From NCBI GenBank assembly GCA_022747635.1, contig JAKTNV010000005.1, positions 84,254,469 through 84,318,468 on the forward strand: a stretch of 64,000 nt of DNA. The letters run 5' to 3'. A program made the position numbers and the translations under genes. The notes beneath the pieces are model-generated. The model was not told the origin of the DNA and ran no database searches. It worked only from the letters and a program-made list of their open reading frames with translations. Of this stretch, positions 10,827 through 22,400 are shown in pieces. Numbering within the stretch: the stretch's first letter is position 1; every line of letters starts with the position of its first letter. This DNA is from Hetaerina americana. Taxonomy: Eukaryota; Arthropoda; Insecta; Odonata; Calopterygidae.

Positions 10827-12110
10827 TTTTTTTTTTAAGGTAATCTACCGGTTAAGGTAGGTTTTTGGATGGACACGACTACCAAACAAATATTTTATTA
10901 CTCCTAACAAAACACAAAATCCATCATCCTACTCTATATCAGGTCCCTCTTCATCTCTGAGTACTTTCTTCCTCCCTTCATCCCGTCCAACATCCCTATC
11001 CTGTTCCTTCCCTTTCCTCTTTTGCCCAATATTCTACCCTCTATTACAGTCTTCAACATCCCACTGCCGGTCAACACCCCCTTCATCCACTTCTCCTGCT
11101 TCCATAGGATTGCTCCCAACAAACCCCTCTCTTCGCCCTCCATACCAAGTACTTCCTCGTTTGTTTTCTTCTCTGTCCATTTCACCTTCTCCATTCTTCT
11201 CCACACCCACATTTCAAAAGCCTCCAATCTACGTCTATCCTCCTGCTTCAATGACCACGTTTCCGCGCCGTACATAGCTACGCTCCATATCAAAGTTTTT
11301 ACGAGTCTTTTCTTAACATCCTTACTCAACGTCCCCGTCATCAACTCCCTCCTCCTTGTGAAAGCCTCTTTGCCTAGCGCAATTCTTCTCCTTACGTCCC
11401 TACTACTTTGACCGTGTTGGTCCAAAACACTACCGAGATACGTAAAGTGTTCTACCTGCTCTAGTTTTTGCCCTCCTATTTTAATGTTAAGCTTGACATT
11501 TTTCTTTCTGGAAAATCGCATAACCTTTGTTTTCTTAATATTGATTCTCATCCCATACCTGTCGCACTGAATTTCCAATTCACTCAGCAATGTTTGCAAC
11601 CCCTTGGCTGACTGACAAACTAAAGCTTGGTCATCAGCAAACCAAACTGATTTTACGAATTCCCCGCCCACTTTCATTCCTACCTCCAGTTCTTCCCATG
11701 CCTCTTTAATCATTCCCTCTGCATACAGGTTGAACAGCAACGGTGATAATGGGCAACCCTGCCTTACACCCCTTGCTAACACTGCCCATCCTGACTCCCC
11801 GTTTCCCACCCGCACCTGAGCAGTCTGAGACATGTACAGGTTGCGGATTAGCCTCCTTTCCCTCCAATCTATTCCTATTTTCTGCAATATACTCATTAGT
11901 TTTTCCCAATTCACTCTATCAAACGCTTTTTTGAAATCTACGAAACAGGCAAATACCTCCTGGCTGTGTTCTATATTCCTCTCGATTAATAATCTCATTA
12001 CTGCAATTGCATCACGCGTACCTCTCCCCTTCCTAAACCCAAACTGATCATCCCCGAAGTAATCATTTGCCCTACTCTCTATCCTTTTGTATTTGGGCAA
12101 TATATGACCT
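10827..12110 (-). mobile_element. RTE-type LINE, 5'-truncated, well preserved
   Basis: The 3' end abuts an A-rich tail (T-run on + at 10827-10836) next to the conserved UTR motif aatctaccggttaaggtag. The body carries an uninterrupted RT frame (separate entry). The 5' end fades near 12105, so endonuclease and N-terminal RT regions are absent: a standard 5'-truncated LINE insertion. A near-identical partial copy lies at 39829-40972 in the same orientation. Confidence 0.85.
10934..12100 (-). CDS. RTE-type LINE reverse transcriptase, partial, 388 codons
   Basis: The product would copy its own RNA at a nicked chromosomal site. What is seen: a palm-domain start around residues 18-30 (DQFGFRKGRGTRDAI), FVDFKKAFD at 53-61 with the first catalytic Asp, RQGCPLSPLLFNLY at 113-126, and FADD at 154-157 with the catalytic pair. 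Then come YLGSVLD at about 222 and the MYGAETWSL / RRLEAFEMWVWRRM tail typical of RTE and related endonuclease-RT proteins. A complete RTE ORF is ~1000 residues; the endonuclease and RT N-terminus are missing here. The ATG used is simply the first in frame and has no biological standing. There is no internal stop or frameshift, so the copy is young. Clade assignment is by motif only. Confidence 0.8.
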   Translation of the reverse strand: MPKYKRIESRANDYFGDDQFGFRKGRGTRDAIAVMRLLIERNIEHSQEVFACFVDFKKAFDRVNWEKLMSILQKIGIDWRERRLIRNLYMSQTAQVRVGNGESGWAVLARGVRQGCPLSPLLFNLYAEGMIKEAWEELEVGMKVGGEFVKSVWFADDQALVCQSAKGLQTLLSELEIQCDRYGMRINIKKTKVMRFSRKKNVKLNIKIGGQKLEQVEHFTYLGSVLDQHGQSSRDVRRRIALGKEAFTRRRELMTGTLSKDVKKRLVKTLIWSVAMYGAETWSLKQEDRRRLEAFEMWVWRRMEKVKWTEKKTNEEVLGMEGEERGLLGAILWKQEKWMKGVLTGSGMLKTVIEGRILGKRGKGRNRIGMLDGMKGGRKYSEMKRDLI

Positions 12111-12181
12111 TCAGAAATATCTCGGCGCCCATGAAATCATGGGGTGGATTAGTGTAAATGTGTTTGTCTACGGGGAGATTA

Positions 12182-12560
12182 ACTCATCGTTCAATAAGTT
12201 CCGGGACTAACTAAGAAAACAACATTTGTTTCGTAAAATTTATATTCATCAACATAATCATCTTCAAGAGTTATACGTTCAATCATTCCAACGATTTTCT
12301 ATCTTTTCAATACAATACTTGTGAAACGATTTGCCCTTGTCCTCTTAAAATAAGCTTCAGTTGATCAGCGATGACTTCCTCATTCGAGCCAAATTTTTCT
12401 CCCTGGAGTATCTTTTTGAGATCAGCAAACAGCAAGTAGTCGCTGGGGGCTAGATCTGGAGAGTATGGCGGGTGGGGAAGCAGATTGAAGAGCCCAACTC
12501 GTTCAATATGGCCATTGTTTTCATTGACTTGTGGCACGGTGCACTGTCTTGATGCAAGAT
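12182..12560 (-). mobile_element. Mariner-family element, truncated
   Basis: One terminus, actcatcgttcaataagt, begins after TA and matches the termini at 31267 and 31829. The minus-strand frame has PPYSPDLAPSDYLLFADLKK with the third catalytic Asp, then GSNEEVIADQLK. Further upstream a frame-shifted copy of the second-Asp region (HQDSAPCHKSM) appears. Recognisable sequence stops near 12560, so the 5' half and its terminus are gone. Confidence 0.75.
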
Positions 12561-13192
12561 GATTTTTTATTTATGTATAGCAAGGTTTTCACCTTTAAAG
12601 TCATGTATTTTTTAATAAATCAACAAACGACTTCGATTATGAAGAAACCATTGAAGATATATTTTGCACCGTACAAATTGGAGCTTCTAATCATACTCTA
12701 CAGAATATACACCGAATATATTTGAAACGATAATTTGTGATTTGTAATTAATAATAACGAGTTTTTGGTGACGAGAGATTTCTCGTCCTGCCTACATATA
12801 TCGTTATTTTCCGTCTTTTTAAAAAGGTTAGAAATGGAATTTCTATAGTCAAATCGATATCAAGGATACAAGATTAAATACCTCTGCGTCGATATTCGTT
12901 ATATCGCTTCCTCTTGAAGCATTGGCCCTACCTCTTGCAGGCGCCGCCGGGTCCTTCCTCTACTCGGTCGTCGGCCCCCTCCCTTCCGGTTAACAAGCGC
13001 CCTCGGAGTTGACGCATCTAGCTGCGCCGCCCTCCCGACAGGGTCTCTCGTCAGACTTAAAGGAGCCGTAAATTCATTACCGCAGCGAGCTACTGAATAG
13101 GGGTGGGCTCTCTTAATCAAGGAGGGGTCGTCAGGGAAGGGGGTGAGGGCGAGTCAGTCGTATTGGTGGTGTGTGCTATGTATGTAATGCAT
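12561..13192. other. No gene recognised; CpG-rich patch 12895-13060
   Basis: AT-rich DNA followed by a CpG-rich patch (ggcgccgccggg and similar). A 73-codon minus-strand frame shows no domain. Composition suggests possible regulatory DNA; nothing else supports that. Confidence 0.35.
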
Positions 13193-13235
13193 GTATATAT
13201 ATGCATATATATATGTGTGTGTGTGTATATATATA

Positions 13236-13279
<44 letters not shown>

Positions 13280-13286
13280 TGCATAT
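13193..13286. repeat. (TA)n/(GT)n/(ATGCAT) microsatellite
   Basis: Compound dinucleotide repeat with interspersed atgcat units. Confidence 0.95.
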
Positions 13287-13916
13287 TGGAGGAATTAAAG
13301 AGATAGGGTGTGAGGGTAGGTAGAAGGGGTTTGAGGCGTCGGGGTGTGCTTGTGTGTGCTGGGGGAGGTTGAAAGGGGACTGGGATGCGGAGTGATTTGA
13401 GGGTTTGTGATGAAGAGGGTGTTTTGTGTGGAGCATTAAGGGGGAAAGGGCCTTTCGGAGAAGGAGCGGAGGCTGCTAAAAGTGGCGCGAGGGGGGTGAA
13501 AGTTTTGGGAGATGGATGCCTTTAAAATGGCTGCGGTGAAGGGGCCGAGGTGGGAGGCGTAGGGTGGGGGAGGAGGGGATGGCGGCCGGATGCATGGGGA
13601 GCGAATGTGCATGGAATAAATCGGTTTTGGACCATTGCTACGAGATGCCAAGAAATCGAAAGCTGTTTTCTTTTTTAAGTCTGTACTTTCAGATTTTAGC
13701 CTTCCAATATCATATTTAGAACTGTTTCATCATCTTTTGTAGCATATCTGTGAGACTTTTTCGATGCCCTCCTCTTTCTCTTGAACAACTCGATATTTAG
13801 TAGGAATTAAGGAATCGTTCGAAGGCACTTTTCACAGATTTTGAGGAAAACGTACTTCAATTTCTAAGCTATCAGTATGTATTTTAAAATAGATTATTTG
13901 AAAAAAGAGGGAAACC
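13287..13916. other. No gene recognised; G-rich then AT-rich DNA
   Basis: 13290-13600 is purine-biased with many ggggt and gaggg words and no coding signature. 13620-13916 is AT-rich and unassigned. Confidence 0.45.
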
Positions 13917-14973
13917 AGGTCATACGAGATCGCAAGAAGGCAAAAGAAGAATGGATAGAAAGCTGTTGCGAGGAAATTAATGACATCATTGAAAAGGGAA
14001 GTAGCGAGATGGCTTATAAACTAGTGAAGAGGCGATTCGGGTGAAGAAAAACAAAATCGTAACACCATCGAGCCTTAAATGGAAAAACACTGATAGATGA
14101 TGACAAGGATGCAACCTCTCGCCAGCAATATTCAACGTATACCTGGACGAGGCAATAAAAGAAACACAAGAATAGGGTATCAAAGGGGTCATGGTCAATG
14201 GAGAAGAAATCAACATGCTCCGGTTTGCAGATGACATCGCAGTAGTGGCGAAAACGCGAGAGGGCCTGCAAGCAACTCTAAGTGCTATGGACCACGTATT
14301 GGGAGAATATATAATGAATATCAACATGGAAAAAACTAAAATCCTTGTGTGCGGATGAGAGAAGCTGAATGCAGATATTACCATTCGAGGGGTGAAACAA
14401 GATCACGTGGAATCCTTGGGCAGCAGCATAACATGGGATGGAAAAAGTTCGACCGACATCAAGCGAAGAACAGCCCAGACAAAGAACGCATTCATGAAGA
14501 AGAGGCAATTACTATGTTCAAAGAACTTAAGGCTGGAAACAAGGAATCAATTCGTCAAGACTTTCGTGTGGAGCATGGCGCTCTATGGTTCCGAGACTTG
14601 GAACGTTGGAAAAGTCGGCCAGCGAAGCCTTTGAAATATGGTGCTGGAGACTGAAGATTAAATGGACAGACAAAGTAACGAATGAGGACGTATATAGAAG
14701 AGCAAAAGAGGATAGTGACATATGGAGAACTCTACGGCAAAGAAGAACTAGATGGATTGGGCATACATTGAGGCACAATGGCTTGATTAGGAATATAATT
14801 GAAGGAAAAATAGAAGGGAAGATTCCACGAGGAAGACCAAGAGACATGCACATAGGACAAATTAGGAAGAACGTAAAATAGAGAGGGTATCAAGGATTGA
14901 GGGAATTGAAATTAAATAGAGTAGAATGGATGGCTGCAATAAGCCAATCCCAGGGTTGCAATACTGATTATGA

Positions 14974-14976
<3 letters not shown>
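13917..14976 (+). pseudogene. Second RTE-like LINE lineage, degenerate RT
   Basis: Plus-strand translation with frameshifts gives a RDRKKAKEEW-like connector segment at 13930. An internal deletion at ~14098 leads into GCNLSPAIFNVYLDEAIKE, then LRFADDIAVVAKTREGLQ near 14218 (catalytic DD present). NINMEKTKILVCG is followed by SLGSSITWDGKSSTDIKRR, VWSMALYGSETW and RTRWIGHTLRH. The order matches RTE-type endonuclease-RT proteins, but the sequence is clearly different from the 10934-12100 family. The relic runs directly into a (TA)n tract via gattatgatga. A related relic lies at 55740-56104. Confidence 0.8.

Positions 14977-15031
<55 letters not shown>
14977..15031. repeat. (TA)n microsatellite
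   Basis: Pure TA tract immediately at the 3' end of the RTE-like relic. Confidence 0.97.
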
Positions 15032-15036
<5 letters not shown>

Positions 15037-15263
15037 TACACACAGTCCGTCACGTAAAATCGCCGACAAATCTTCATTCATATGGATATACAAAGATCTA
15101 AGTAAAAGGGATATGACCTGTAGCTATGTAGATACAAGCAAAAGCAGGTGTAGACATGTAGATATAAGCAAAATGGATATAAACACATATAAAGCAGAAA
15201 ATTTCCCTACTATCCATTCCTCTTGTGTCCTCGTCCATTTCTCTTTTGTTGGGTGGAACGGCC

Positions 15264-15512
15264 ATTCCTAACGCCATCTCTTTGTCAAAGAATTGGGGCA
15301 CTTGGTTGCATAATCCAACACAGATATCAGTCTAATTTACGTTTCGTCATTACCTCAAGTGGTTAAGGGCAAGTCGAAAGATCCGGTGTTTATGTCCCAG
15401 TCAAGGAAATATTTTTACACATGTGATCTGCTCGATTCCACCCTCCCCAACTCTCCTGTAATCGTCCTTTATATGCGTTCCTATCCCTTTTCCTTAATCC
15501 GATATCCATGTT
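15264..15512 (+). mobile_element. tRNA-derived SINE, copy 2
   Basis: Aligns with copy 1 from the leader (acgccatctctttgtc) through the tRNA-like head (ctcaagtggtt, tgtcccagtcaagg) and the T-run atatttttaca. It then follows the body gattccaccctccccaac, ctcctgtaatcgtcctt and gttcctatcccttttcc. The D-arm/anticodon part of the head is shortened. Boundaries come from the comparison with copy 1. Confidence 0.7.
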
Positions 15513-15825
15513 AGTCAACATTTCTGTTTATCATGCCAGGAGCAAAAAGCCAGGTCTAGAGGTCATCAGAACGCACTAGTCCTTCCAAACTCGTCAGGGT
15601 TATGGTTTATGTGTATTGTCTCTCTTTCTATGCAGCTTATTTTCTCCCTTTTGTTTTGTCCTCACATCTCTCAAGTCTATAATCTCATCCTGCTACATAG
15701 GAACCATACTTCAAATCCATAAAGCGCGAGGCCCCATTTTAAGGTATGAAAGGATCATTTTTTCCCGCACCTTATTATCACGTTACCCTTCAACGTGTAA
15801 GACAGACGTATTACAGGTTTAAGGT
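15513..15825. other. No feature recognised
   Basis: A 68-codon plus-strand frame is present without a recognisable domain. No repeat terminus was seen. Confidence 0.45.
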
Positions 15826-16400
15826 ATGTTCAAAAAAAAGGTGAGACTGTTTGAATAAATAATTGATTTCATTAGCTACCCTTTAATCATGCTTGTCGCT
15901 TTCAAATTACAGCCCTTTGCTGCCAATACAACGTTCTCAAGTTTTTTTATAGCTTTAGAATGCTGCCTAGAACGCTTATTTCGGGAGAGCCTTTAAGTCT
16001 GCGGGACAAGCTTGTTGGATGTTATCAATTGTATCAAATCGGCGTCCTTTCAAGGTGGATTTCAACTTAGGAAATAGGAAAAAGTCCGGTAGGCGAGACC
16101 AGAAGGGTACGATGGCTTTGGGATCACTGGTGTGCTGTTTTTGACTAAAAACTCGGTAACAATCAATATGGTGTTTGCCGGTGTGTTGTCATGATGAAAT
16201 CACCAAGCCTTGTTTTTCCACATTTGTGGTCTCTTCTGCAACAGGGCGTGTCTTAACCTTCTCATAACCTCTATATAGTGCTGTCCATTCATTGTTTGTC
16301 CTTCGGGGGCATATCCATGATGAGTAATCCCTTCCCAATCGAAAGAAACGATCATAACTTTTATGGCAATGTACGAGACTATTTCATATATGACGTACAT
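15826..16400 (-). mobile_element. Mariner-family element, truncated
   Basis: The left end near 15826 reads taaggtatgttcaaaaa, like a mariner terminus. Minus-strand translation gives VSFDWEGITHHGYAPEGQT, the segment between the first and second catalytic Asp. YIEVMRRLRHALLQKRP follows, then FHHDNTPANT (second Asp) and FFLFPKLKSTLKGRRF (third-Asp region, here damaged). Stops and one frameshift are present. No right terminus is visible and recognisable sequence stops near 16400. Related to the deleted element at 48004-48584 (LKSTLKGYRF). Confidence 0.75.
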
Positions 16401-16412
16401 TGTACGTCATAT
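16384..16412. repeat. Short perfect palindrome
   Basis: tatgacgtaca and tgtacgtcata flank a single T, so 11-12-bp arms could form a hairpin. It lies at the broken edge of the mariner relic. Confidence 0.8.
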
Positions 16413-17985
16413 ACATAGTCGCGCCAATCCTGGTATTGAAAACCAATGATGCTGCAATCGAGAAGAACAGGACTGATAGGATGGAAGATTGGTCAGAGTG
16501 TGTTTGTGCGTTTTGCTAATGCGAAATTGCAGGCGGGTCTTTCGTGGATATGCCGTATGCTTATTGGCGGGACGAAAGGATTTGCCCGGGAAATACGGTC
16601 TCTAGAGGATGGAGATGATTGTGAGGAGAGGGACGATTGGAGAAAATTGATGGCCGGGCTGTGAATGGCGTCTTATTGAGGAGCGAAGTCGGGAAGAGGT
16701 GGGAGGGCGTTTTCGAATAATATTGGAGGTCATAATGGAAGGACGGAAATGGGAAAGTACGTACGCATTGATTTACTAAGCGAAGGTAAGGGAAGATCCG
16801 GATGTGGAAACATTAATTGGAATCCTCTGGAGGGGAAGGACTATGGGAAAACGAGAACAGATTTCCGAAGGGTTTGAAGTGGATCTGGACAATGTAGGGT
16901 TTTACGGATGAGAAAAGTTTTTGACGCGAATTTCAGTAATTAAATTTAATTTTTTTATTATTATTATTAATAGTATTATATCGATAAAGTCAGCTTTTAG
17001 AAAGACGCACTGCTGCATTTCTTAGCCTCGCTTAATACGACACAACATGTCATCCTACAATACGATCCATTCTTCTTCCATTCTGAATACATTCTTCCTT
17101 TATTCTTTACGTCCAATATGTTTGCTATTTCCCCCTCCTACAGCACTTGCCAGACATGATTCCCTCTGCCGCACTCATCGAAATTCCTTCACCGGTCGAA
17201 ATGGCCTGAATCCACTTTTGTAACCACCTTTGGATTTCTCCCAAACAATATCAATCAAATCTGTGTTTTTATTAAGGGGAAATAATTTGGAAATTAGAAA
17301 CGAAGAGAACGTATAGTTATGTCGGTGGTGTTCATGAGGTCAGCATCATAATCCTCGTGTAAAAGTCATTCTCGCAAACTTTTTATTGCAGGGTTGTGGC
17401 AGCACAACTTGCTAATTTGGAGGGAATTCCCAATTCAAATCAAGATATTATGTTGCCGAATTATGTATTTGTAGTCTCTTGAGCACTCTATTAAATAACG
17501 ACTATAATTTTTGGGATATTTTTGATAAAATTTTGCATCGGAAATGGAAGATATTAAGCATGCTCTTATTGTATTGAAGGATCACCATCAGAAAATTAAA
17601 TATTCTGATTGAAGAAAAATACACGTCGTTCTTACGAAAAACGGATATCATGAGCGTATTATTTAATATTTGTAATTATATTAGCATAGGAAAACCTATC
17701 CATCTTTGCTTGAATCATATCGATTAATTTGTGGGAAAAAACAAGCAGAATTTCAAGTTCAACAGAGGTCAAGACGCGTTGGGAGTCATGTACTTGTATA
17801 ATTCTGGATGGTTACAATGTAGAGAGGTCTTATGAATAACAAATAAAAATTAAGTCTCTATCTCTATAAATGTTTTTAAAATTAACTAGAAGTTAATGAT
17901 AACCCCTCGTAAACAGGGCTGCCGCGTCACACTAGGATACCGCTATGACATTTAAGGAATGCCGAAAAATATATTGAAAAGTTAC
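16413..17985. other. No feature recognised
   Basis: About 1.6 kb of AT-rich DNA with a purine-biased part at 16450-16900. Short open frames only; no domain, terminal repeat or RNA gene was recognised. Confidence 0.5.
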
Positions 17986-18360
17986 ATCACGCTCTCGTTA
18001 TGCCATTGGAACTACTTTTTTTTCCATTCTTCGGACACATCCTGGTAACCGTTTTTTGATAAGTCCTTCAAACTCGTCTCAGCAGCCTTCATCACCTTTT
18101 CTTATGATGAATAACGCTTACCACAAAGATATTGTCTCACCTTGGGGGGCAGAAAGAAGACACATTCGGGCATATGTGGGATACAGGAGGGGAAAGGAAC
18201 ATAATTGACGCTGATGTTCGCTAGATACATTGAGCAGCGAATCTCGCACGGTCGCGCATTATCGTGGTGCGGCATCCAACCTATTTGCTTTGAAATTTTA
18301 TCTTTTGCAATTGATATTGCTTTGATGAATTTTAAGTACATTACTGTAGCATGCTCCATT
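17986..18360 (-). mobile_element. Mariner-family relic, 3' half
   Basis: Minus-strand frame with WMPHHDNARPCEIR (second-Asp motif HDNA). A decayed third-Asp region follows (FFLPPKVRQYL), then a tail like LSKNGYQDVSEEWKK. No clear termini were found. It lies directly beside the mariner-derived element starting at ~18390. Confidence 0.6.
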
Positions 18361-18594
18361 TACATTTATTTCTGCCGTTGCAACATACACTGTTTGTATG
18401 ACCAGTATCGGGAAGGTTTTTTGAAAAATAGTTCTATTTCAGACATTGCTAAAAATGTCTCAAAATTCTTCAAAGTGCATCTCTTGAGCTTTGACGATCT
18501 TTTGTCAGCGGCTTTTCCACGACTCTAAGGCCTCCTGGTAGGCGGATTCCAGATGGGCCTTTAGGGTACGCGTGCAAGCTACATTGAAGACACT

Positions 18595-18597
<3 letters not shown>

Positions 18598-18629
<32 letters not shown>

Positions 18630-18630
18630 T
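18598..18630. repeat. (GATA)n tail of the LINE
   Basis: Seven to eight tandem GATA units form the 3' terminus of the minus-strand LINE, which would read TATC in its RNA sense. Confidence 0.9.
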
Positions 18631-18769
18631 GGTCTTTATTTGGGCGAAATTGAGACCAAATGGTCCCTTCTTCCATTTAACCCATCGTCATATACATATT
18701 ATATTAGCCATTAAACTTATAAATACAGTCATATGTACACATAAATACATATAGACAGACATCAATTCA

Positions 18770-19020
18770 TTAACACAGATTTGCACATCGAAAAGAAAAC
18801 AGTATATACATATATATAGACACACACATACACATACATACACATACACACACATAAATACCTATCATACACATACCTACACATATACATACATATCCAC
18901 ACACACATACACATACACACATAAACATACATACATGCATTCATACACATACATAAATACAAACATAAGTACGCACATACACACCCATACATACATACAT
19001 ATACATATACATATATAAAT
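18770..19020. repeat. (CA)n/(CATA)n imperfect repeat in the LINE 3' UTR
   Basis: About 250 bp made of cacata, acatac and cacaca words. The cysteine/tyrosine-rich frames here are artefacts of the repeat. Confidence 0.9.
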
Positions 19021-19467
19021 TAAGAATACACCTACATATACTCAAATTAAATGACAGTGAAGTCAACAGTACAATAAAATGAGGAAAGTCTGAGCAAAGA
19101 ATGAGGTTTGTGGGAAAAGCTAGGGAGAGCGTGGCATTGCTCAACTAGTAAAAACCCACGCAGGAAAAACACCCACGAAGAGAAGGGGGGTGTGAAAAAC
19201 CTGCGAAAACCCTATTAATTAGAGGAAAGATACATGTACATTGTAACAATCATTTTTACAGAGTATACATATTATTAAGTTACTGAAATTGAAATGGAGA
19301 AATTAAATACATTGACAACACATGCGGAGTAATGAGAAGCGTGATGTTTCTAAAAATAATTACGCAAACTCCTACCGCTTGAGATGACAAAACAAAAAGC
19401 AGGGTAAAAAACAAAGTAGACACAGTGATCTGTATAACAGCTGAGTGGAATGACGGAGGGATACTGG

Positions 19468-22400
19468 TTAAGTTAAGTACCTGAGGAAAATGAACTTGTG
19501 AAGTGCTCTTCTAAATGTTGTTGTTGATGAAGAGTTTTTTATGTCATCTGGGAGAGAGTTCCACAGACGGCATGCTGTAACATGAAAAGATTTGTGATAG
19601 ATTTCCGTGCGATGGTGTGGGACAAGAAGTTTGTTATTACCCCTGGTATTTCTGTTGTGGATTGAGTTGATGAAGAGGAAGTTTTTGTATAGATAATTAG
19701 GGGTGTGCTTTGAAAGTATTCCGTAGAGAAGTGAAAGAATATGTAAATGCCTGCGGCCTTCTAGCTTTAACCAGGATATTCTATTAAATGAGTCGGAAAT
19801 ATGATCGTACTTCCTAAGATCACATATGAACCGCACACAGGAATTATGGGTCTTCTGGAGTTTGGTTTTTAGTTCGCCTGAAAGGTCTTGGTATACTACA
19901 TCACAGTAATCAAAGTGGGGTATGAGAAGAGTGGACACAAGAAGCATCTTTAAGGAGGGGGGAGCAATGTGCTTTAACCTTTTCAGTGAATGCAGGGATG
20001 AGTTAATTTTTCTGCAGATAGCAATTGCATGATCAGTCCAAGATAATGTTTCATTTATGGTTAAGCCTAAATTATTTACTGTCCTTAGGTATGGTATGAT
20101 AGATCCTTGCAATTTTAGTGGTGGTAGTTTATCAATACTTATTTTAGAATGTATTTTATGGTATCCAATTATGATGGACTGACTTTTGATTGGGTTTATT
20201 TTCAATAAATTTTTTATTCCCCATAGTGACAAAGCAGCCAGATCTGCATTAATTTCGTTTATAATTGTAGGTAGGTCTTGAAGGCGGGAATGGTGATATA
20301 TTTGTAAATCATCGGCATAAAGGTGATGATTGCAATTTAAAATGCATTTACTAATATCGTTTATATACAGGGAAAAAAGCAAAGGTCCAAGAATGGATCC
20401 TTGTGGAACACCCCTGTGTATTTGAAGCCAGTTAGAGGATGAATTAGGTGTAGTGACACTTTGGAATCGGTTACTTAGGTATGAGCGAATCCACAGTAAA
20501 GACGAGGAAGAAAAATTCAGGTTTTGAAGTTTTGCTAAGAGAATATCTTTGTCAATAGAGTCGAAGGCTTTGGTAAAGTCTAGGAGAGTCATTATTGTCA
20601 CCTCTTTGCGATCCATGGATAGTCGGATGTCATCTGTTATTTTAAGGAGAGCGGTAGCTGTGCTGTGAGAGGACCGAAAGCCAGATTGTAGAGGATCAAG
20701 TAAGTTATTTTCATTCAGAAACTTTGAAATTTGTTCGTGAATGAGTCTCTCGAATGCTTTTGATAAAGGAGGCAAGATGCTGATTGGTCTGTATTCAGCA
20801 ATGTTAGTGGGTGTGGATTTTTTGGGGATGGGACGGACGAGGGCACGCTTCCAGAGGGAGGGATATGTTTCAGTTAAAATAGACCAATTAAAGATATGAG
20901 TTAAAACAGGAAGTACAATGGGAAGTAACTTTTGTATGAGAATAGCTGAAATTCCGTCAGCTCCATCTGAGGAGGACTTGATTTTTTTGAGGGCCTGGAG
21001 GCCTTCCATTTGTGTGACGGGAGAAATTTTGAATGAGCTTCCAGCAGAAACTGGAGTTGGTTCAGAATTTTGCAAACTGTATATGTATTCATTTTTTGCA
21101 TTAAAGTCGATTTCCGTCGGTGGGGTTGTGAATAAACGGTTTAGGTCGTCTGGAGAAATGTCAGCAGGTAGGGAGTGTTGATTTTTAGTTTTTCCAACAC
21201 CAAGGTACTTCAAGCTTTTCCAAATATGTGACGGGGGCTCTTTAGATATTTGGAAGGCATATCTGATTTTGGAATTTCTAATGACTTGTTTAGTTTTGTT
21301 ACGCAGTTTTTTGTAGATATTGAATACATTTTCGTTTTTATGTTTTTTAAACAGGCTATAGACTGCGTCACGCCTACGCATCAAGTATTTTATTTCATCT
21401 GTTATCCAAGGGGAGCGTGGTTTGGACAGTCGGATTTTTCTAAACGGTGCATGTTTGTCTCCTAGATCATTTAAGAACGTATTAAATAGTTCTACTTTTT
21501 TATCTATGTCGTTGATGAATTCTATAGACTGCCATGGAATGGTAGCCGCATCGGATACCAGGTATTTGTCATCTATGGACTTGAAATCGCGAGTAAGAAT
21601 GAATTTCTGCTTAAATTTAGGACATCTAACTGAGTATGTTAAAAATAACACATCATGCATGGATATTCCTGGGGCAGAAAGTTGCCCATATGTTGTGATT
21701 TTGTCAGGGTTGGCTGTAATTATTGCATCAAGCCAAGTGGCTGATGAAGATGTATGATGGGTAGGTTCTAGGGGAAGTATACTAAGACCGAGGGATGACA
21801 TAGAGTTAGTAATTGTTTTAGAGTCATGAGTTGAGGAAAGAAAGTTGGCATTGAAGTCACCAGTAATAATAACATGGTCATAGTTCGGAATGAGGGAAGA
21901 TAATGCTTCTTCCAAGTCGGAAAAATAACCTATCTTGGGTGGGCGGTAAACTATGCCTAAAAGAATTTTTTGTAGGTTGAAGGTTATCTCTAAGAATGCA
22001 AACTCGGGTCTTTTGCAGTAAACGGAAGAACTTTTTGATATAATTTTGAATGAGAGATCTTTTCTCACGTAGACACCTACGCCTCCACCACCCTTGCCGA
22101 TACGATCATGTCGATAGAAGTTGTAGCCAGGAATGTCGATGGATGAGGTAGGCATATGAGGCTTAAGCCAAGTCTCAGCGATGGAAATTGCATGAACGTC
22201 GTTGTCAGGTAGAAGTTGACACAATTCGTCAAGGTGCGCAGAGAGACTTTGGGCGTTGAGGTAAATTATTTGAAAAGAACGAGGGTGAGATCTAAAAATG
22301 CTGCATAAGGTTAATTGATTGTTAAAGAATTTACTTGGAGCCACGTATCGTTCACGTAGATCAATGGTTGCAGAGGAAAGTCTTCGAGACGTATTTTTAC

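Noticed and set aside
18762..18992. Cysteine/methionine-rich small secreted protein
   Set aside because: Translation of the CA-rich repeat in the LINE 3' UTR.
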